From Paenibacillus sp. 32O-W (GTDB lineage: Bacteria; Bacillota; Bacilli; Paenibacillales; NBRC-103111): a DNA stretch of 64,000 bases. A program made the position numbers and the translations under genes. The notes below the pieces were generated by a model. The model did not search any database. It was not told where the DNA came from and saw nothing but the letters and a program-made list of their open reading frames with translations. Below are positions 62,733-64,000 of the stretch, piece after piece (position 1 is the first letter of the stretch; each line of letters starts with the position of its first letter). Where the stretch lies: assembly GCF_007679495.1 (NCBI RefSeq), contig NZ_VEGP01000011.1, positions 43,773-107,772 of the forward strand. Reading direction: 5' to 3'.

Positions 62733-63749
62733 TCAATATTTCCCCTCCCTTTCCTGGAAATGAGTCGGCTTGTTCCAGGTAGCTCCATCTATTTGGACCC
62801 AATCGGCAATCCAATCGATCATCTGCAGCAAGGAAACTCTCGGATAACCGAAGGTTTGGATCGCTTTCGAAGAGTTGCTGAGCAGAGCCGTCTCTGCTTC
62901 CTTGCCGATAATCTTGGCCTCGGTACCAAGACGGTTGGCGAATTCCTTGGCCACCCAGCGCAGCGAAATCGTCTCGGGACCGGTTACGTTCAACACAGTC
63001 GGCGGATTGCTGGCGACGGTCAAAGAGCGGATGGCCATCTCATTGGCGTCTCCCTGCCAGATCACGTTGGCATGGCCCATCGTTACATCGATTTCTCTTC
63101 CTTCCTTGATTGCCTTGGCAATTTCAAGCAAGACCCCGTATCTCAAGTCTATAGCATAATTCAAGCGAAATACAGTCAGCGGAGTCCCATATTTATGAGA
63201 GAAATATTCGAATACCCGCTCGCGGCCCAAGCTCGACTGGCCGTATTCCCCGTTCGGATTCGGAGGAGTTAATTCAGTGGCTCCGCCATCGATGACAGGC
63301 GTCAGAGGATAGACGTTCCCGGTCGAGAAGGCGACGATCCGGGAATTTCTGTATTTCTCCGCCACCCGCCCGGGCAGGTAGGAGTTCATCGCCCAGGTAA
63401 AATGCTCATTGCCGGTCGTACCGAATTTATTTCCCGCCATATAAATAATGTTTTTGACATCTGGCAGCGCTTGCAGTTCCGAATCATTAAGAAGGTCGAC
63501 TGCAATCGTTTCCACTCCGTCGTTCTCCAACTCCTGTCTAAGCGTACCCGAGGAGAAACGGGAGGCTCCGATTACCTTCTTGTTCACTCCGGCTTCCTTA
63601 ATGGCATTCATGGCCAACCGCGCCAAGCTCGGCCCCATCTTGCCTCCGACACCCAGCAGCATGATATCGCCGTCCAGCTCTGCAATCTCTTTAACCAATG
63701 CCGCAGAAGGCTCGGCCAGCTTCGCTTCCAGTTCTTCGACCGTTTTCAT
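62733..63749 (-). CDS. Extended SDR (NAD-dependent epimerase/dehydratase family), atypical active site
   Basis: A 338-residue extended short-chain dehydrogenase-like protein. The nucleotide loop is GVGGKMG (33-39) instead of the usual GxxGxxG. AVDLLND (84-90) and FSTGNVYP (141-148) match family positions. The active-site Tyr169 is in GEYGQSSLGRERVFEY, but position 173, where the catalytic Lys of YxxxK is expected, is Ser. It may work without that Lys or bind without redox chemistry. GAAGGGAG lies a few bases before the ATG. First complete gene of the six-gene run to 57475. Confidence 0.82.
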   Translation of the reverse strand: MKTVEELEAKLAEPSAALVKEIAELDGDIMLLGVGGKMGPSLARLAMNAIKEAGVNKKVIGASRFSSGTLRQELENDGVETIAVDLLNDSELQALPDVKNIIYMAGNKFGTTGNEHFTWAMNSYLPGRVAEKYRNSRIVAFSTGNVYPLTPVIDGGATELTPPNPNGEYGQSSLGRERVFEYFSHKYGTPLTVFRLNYAIDLRYGVLLEIAKAIKEGREIDVTMGHANVIWQGDANEMAIRSLTVASNPPTVLNVTGPETISLRWVAKEFANRLGTEAKIIGKEAETALLSNSSKAIQTFGYPRVSLLQMIDWIADWVQIDGATWNKPTHFQEREGKY

Positions 63750-63773
63750 AACAGTTCTCCCTTCATCTTTCGC

Positions 63774-64000
63774 TTATTTATAACTTAATTGTATTCGTCC
63801 ATTTATATAAAGACAAGTCTTTAAATCGTCCTTAAATATGCAAGAGTCAGCTTGAATGTCCGAAGCCGCCGGCAGCGGCCTGACCCGTCTCGTGTAAACG
63901 CCCGGACGCAGCTCGTCGACAAATGATCCTAAATTTCGAAAGCCCGTAATATCAAACACTGAATATAGTGGATCTGCCTCGCGGACTGTAAAAAAGTGGA
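63774..64000 (-). CDS. Possible 3' end of an unidentified gene entering from the right
   Basis: One minus-strand frame stays open from the right edge to a TAA at 63774, 24 bases before the SDR start. The upstream two thirds (for example FRNLGSFVDELRPGVYTRR) look protein-like, but the last 20 codons are AT-rich and look intergenic. They would contain the promoter and palindrome described next, so both cannot be fully right. I do not recognise the product. Confidence 0.3.
   Translation of the reverse strand, partial: HFFTVREADPLYSVFDITGFRNLGSFVDELRPGVYTRRVRPLPAASDIQADSCIFKDDLKTCLYINGRIQLSYK
63788..63822 (-). promoter_or_regulatory. Promoter and palindrome before the SDR-led operon
   Basis: On the minus strand TTGTCT, 17 bases, TACAAT. 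The -35 lies inside AAAGAC-AA-GTCTTT (63809-63822), a 14-base inverted repeat suited to a repressor. The GGDEF/winged-helix regulator at the far end of the operon is a candidate. If the frame at 63774-64000 is a real gene, this site would be internal to it. Confidence 0.4.

Overview
The window looks like chromosomal DNA of an endospore-forming member of the Bacillales, most likely Paenibacillaceae. The reasons are a GerA-type germination operon, two CUT1 sugar ABC transporters without their own ATPase, Cache/AraC regulators, sporulation-type PAS histidine kinases and a Bacillus-like fadN-fadA-fadE operon. No rRNA or tRNA was seen. Most genes are on the minus strand.

Region 1 (1-6536) is a sialic-acid locus: nanA (cut by the window edge), a YhcH/NanQ-type protein, a YjhC/NanOx-like oxidoreductase expected to act on 2,7-anhydro-sialic acid, an ABC importer and an AraC regulator. 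The later steps are elsewhere in the window: nanE, a ROK kinase and an RpiR regulator at 38886-41629, and nagB-nagA at 49800-51700. Together they make a nearly complete route from (anhydro)sialic acid to fructose-6-phosphate.

Region 2 (6740-9553) has an UPF0173 hydrolase, a membrane acyltransferase and a lone PhnC-like ATPase. Region 3 (11329-24135) is a fatty-acid beta-oxidation regulon: an FadF/EMO-type iron-sulfur membrane protein, a thioesterase, a TetR regulator, fadE-fadA-fadN, and etfB-etfA-lcfA. Region 4 (25723-38815) has a PAS kinase, trhO, an Lpl-like ABC transporter with its AraC/Cache regulator and a phased direct-repeat operator, and a gerB-gerA-gerC operon.

Region 5 (38886-51700) holds the amino-sugar genes, a second PAS kinase overlapping rpiR, an aldo/keto reductase, an EcsC protein, an MFS exporter, a TIM-barrel isomerase and nagBA. 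Region 6 (51701-54474) is repeat-rich and holds a transposase-like gene behind a promoter with two LexA-like boxes. Region 7 (54475-63749) has a SIS-DeoR-ROK operon and then an unusual six-gene run: an atypical SDR, an atypical DHDPS-like aldolase, L-serine dehydratase beta and alpha chains, an M20 amidohydrolase, and a regulator with a degenerate GGDEF domain.

The most unusual signal is an interspersed repeat with the core CTGA-N6-GGGATAAC(A/G)GTC. It occurs in six clusters at three intergenic loci (10.2-11.1, 24.6-25.4 and 51.8-53.8 kb). Each cluster has its own repeat period (about 45, 60, 64, 100 or 111 bp). At every locus the left copies are inverted relative to the right copies. At the third locus the two arms flank the transposase-like gene.
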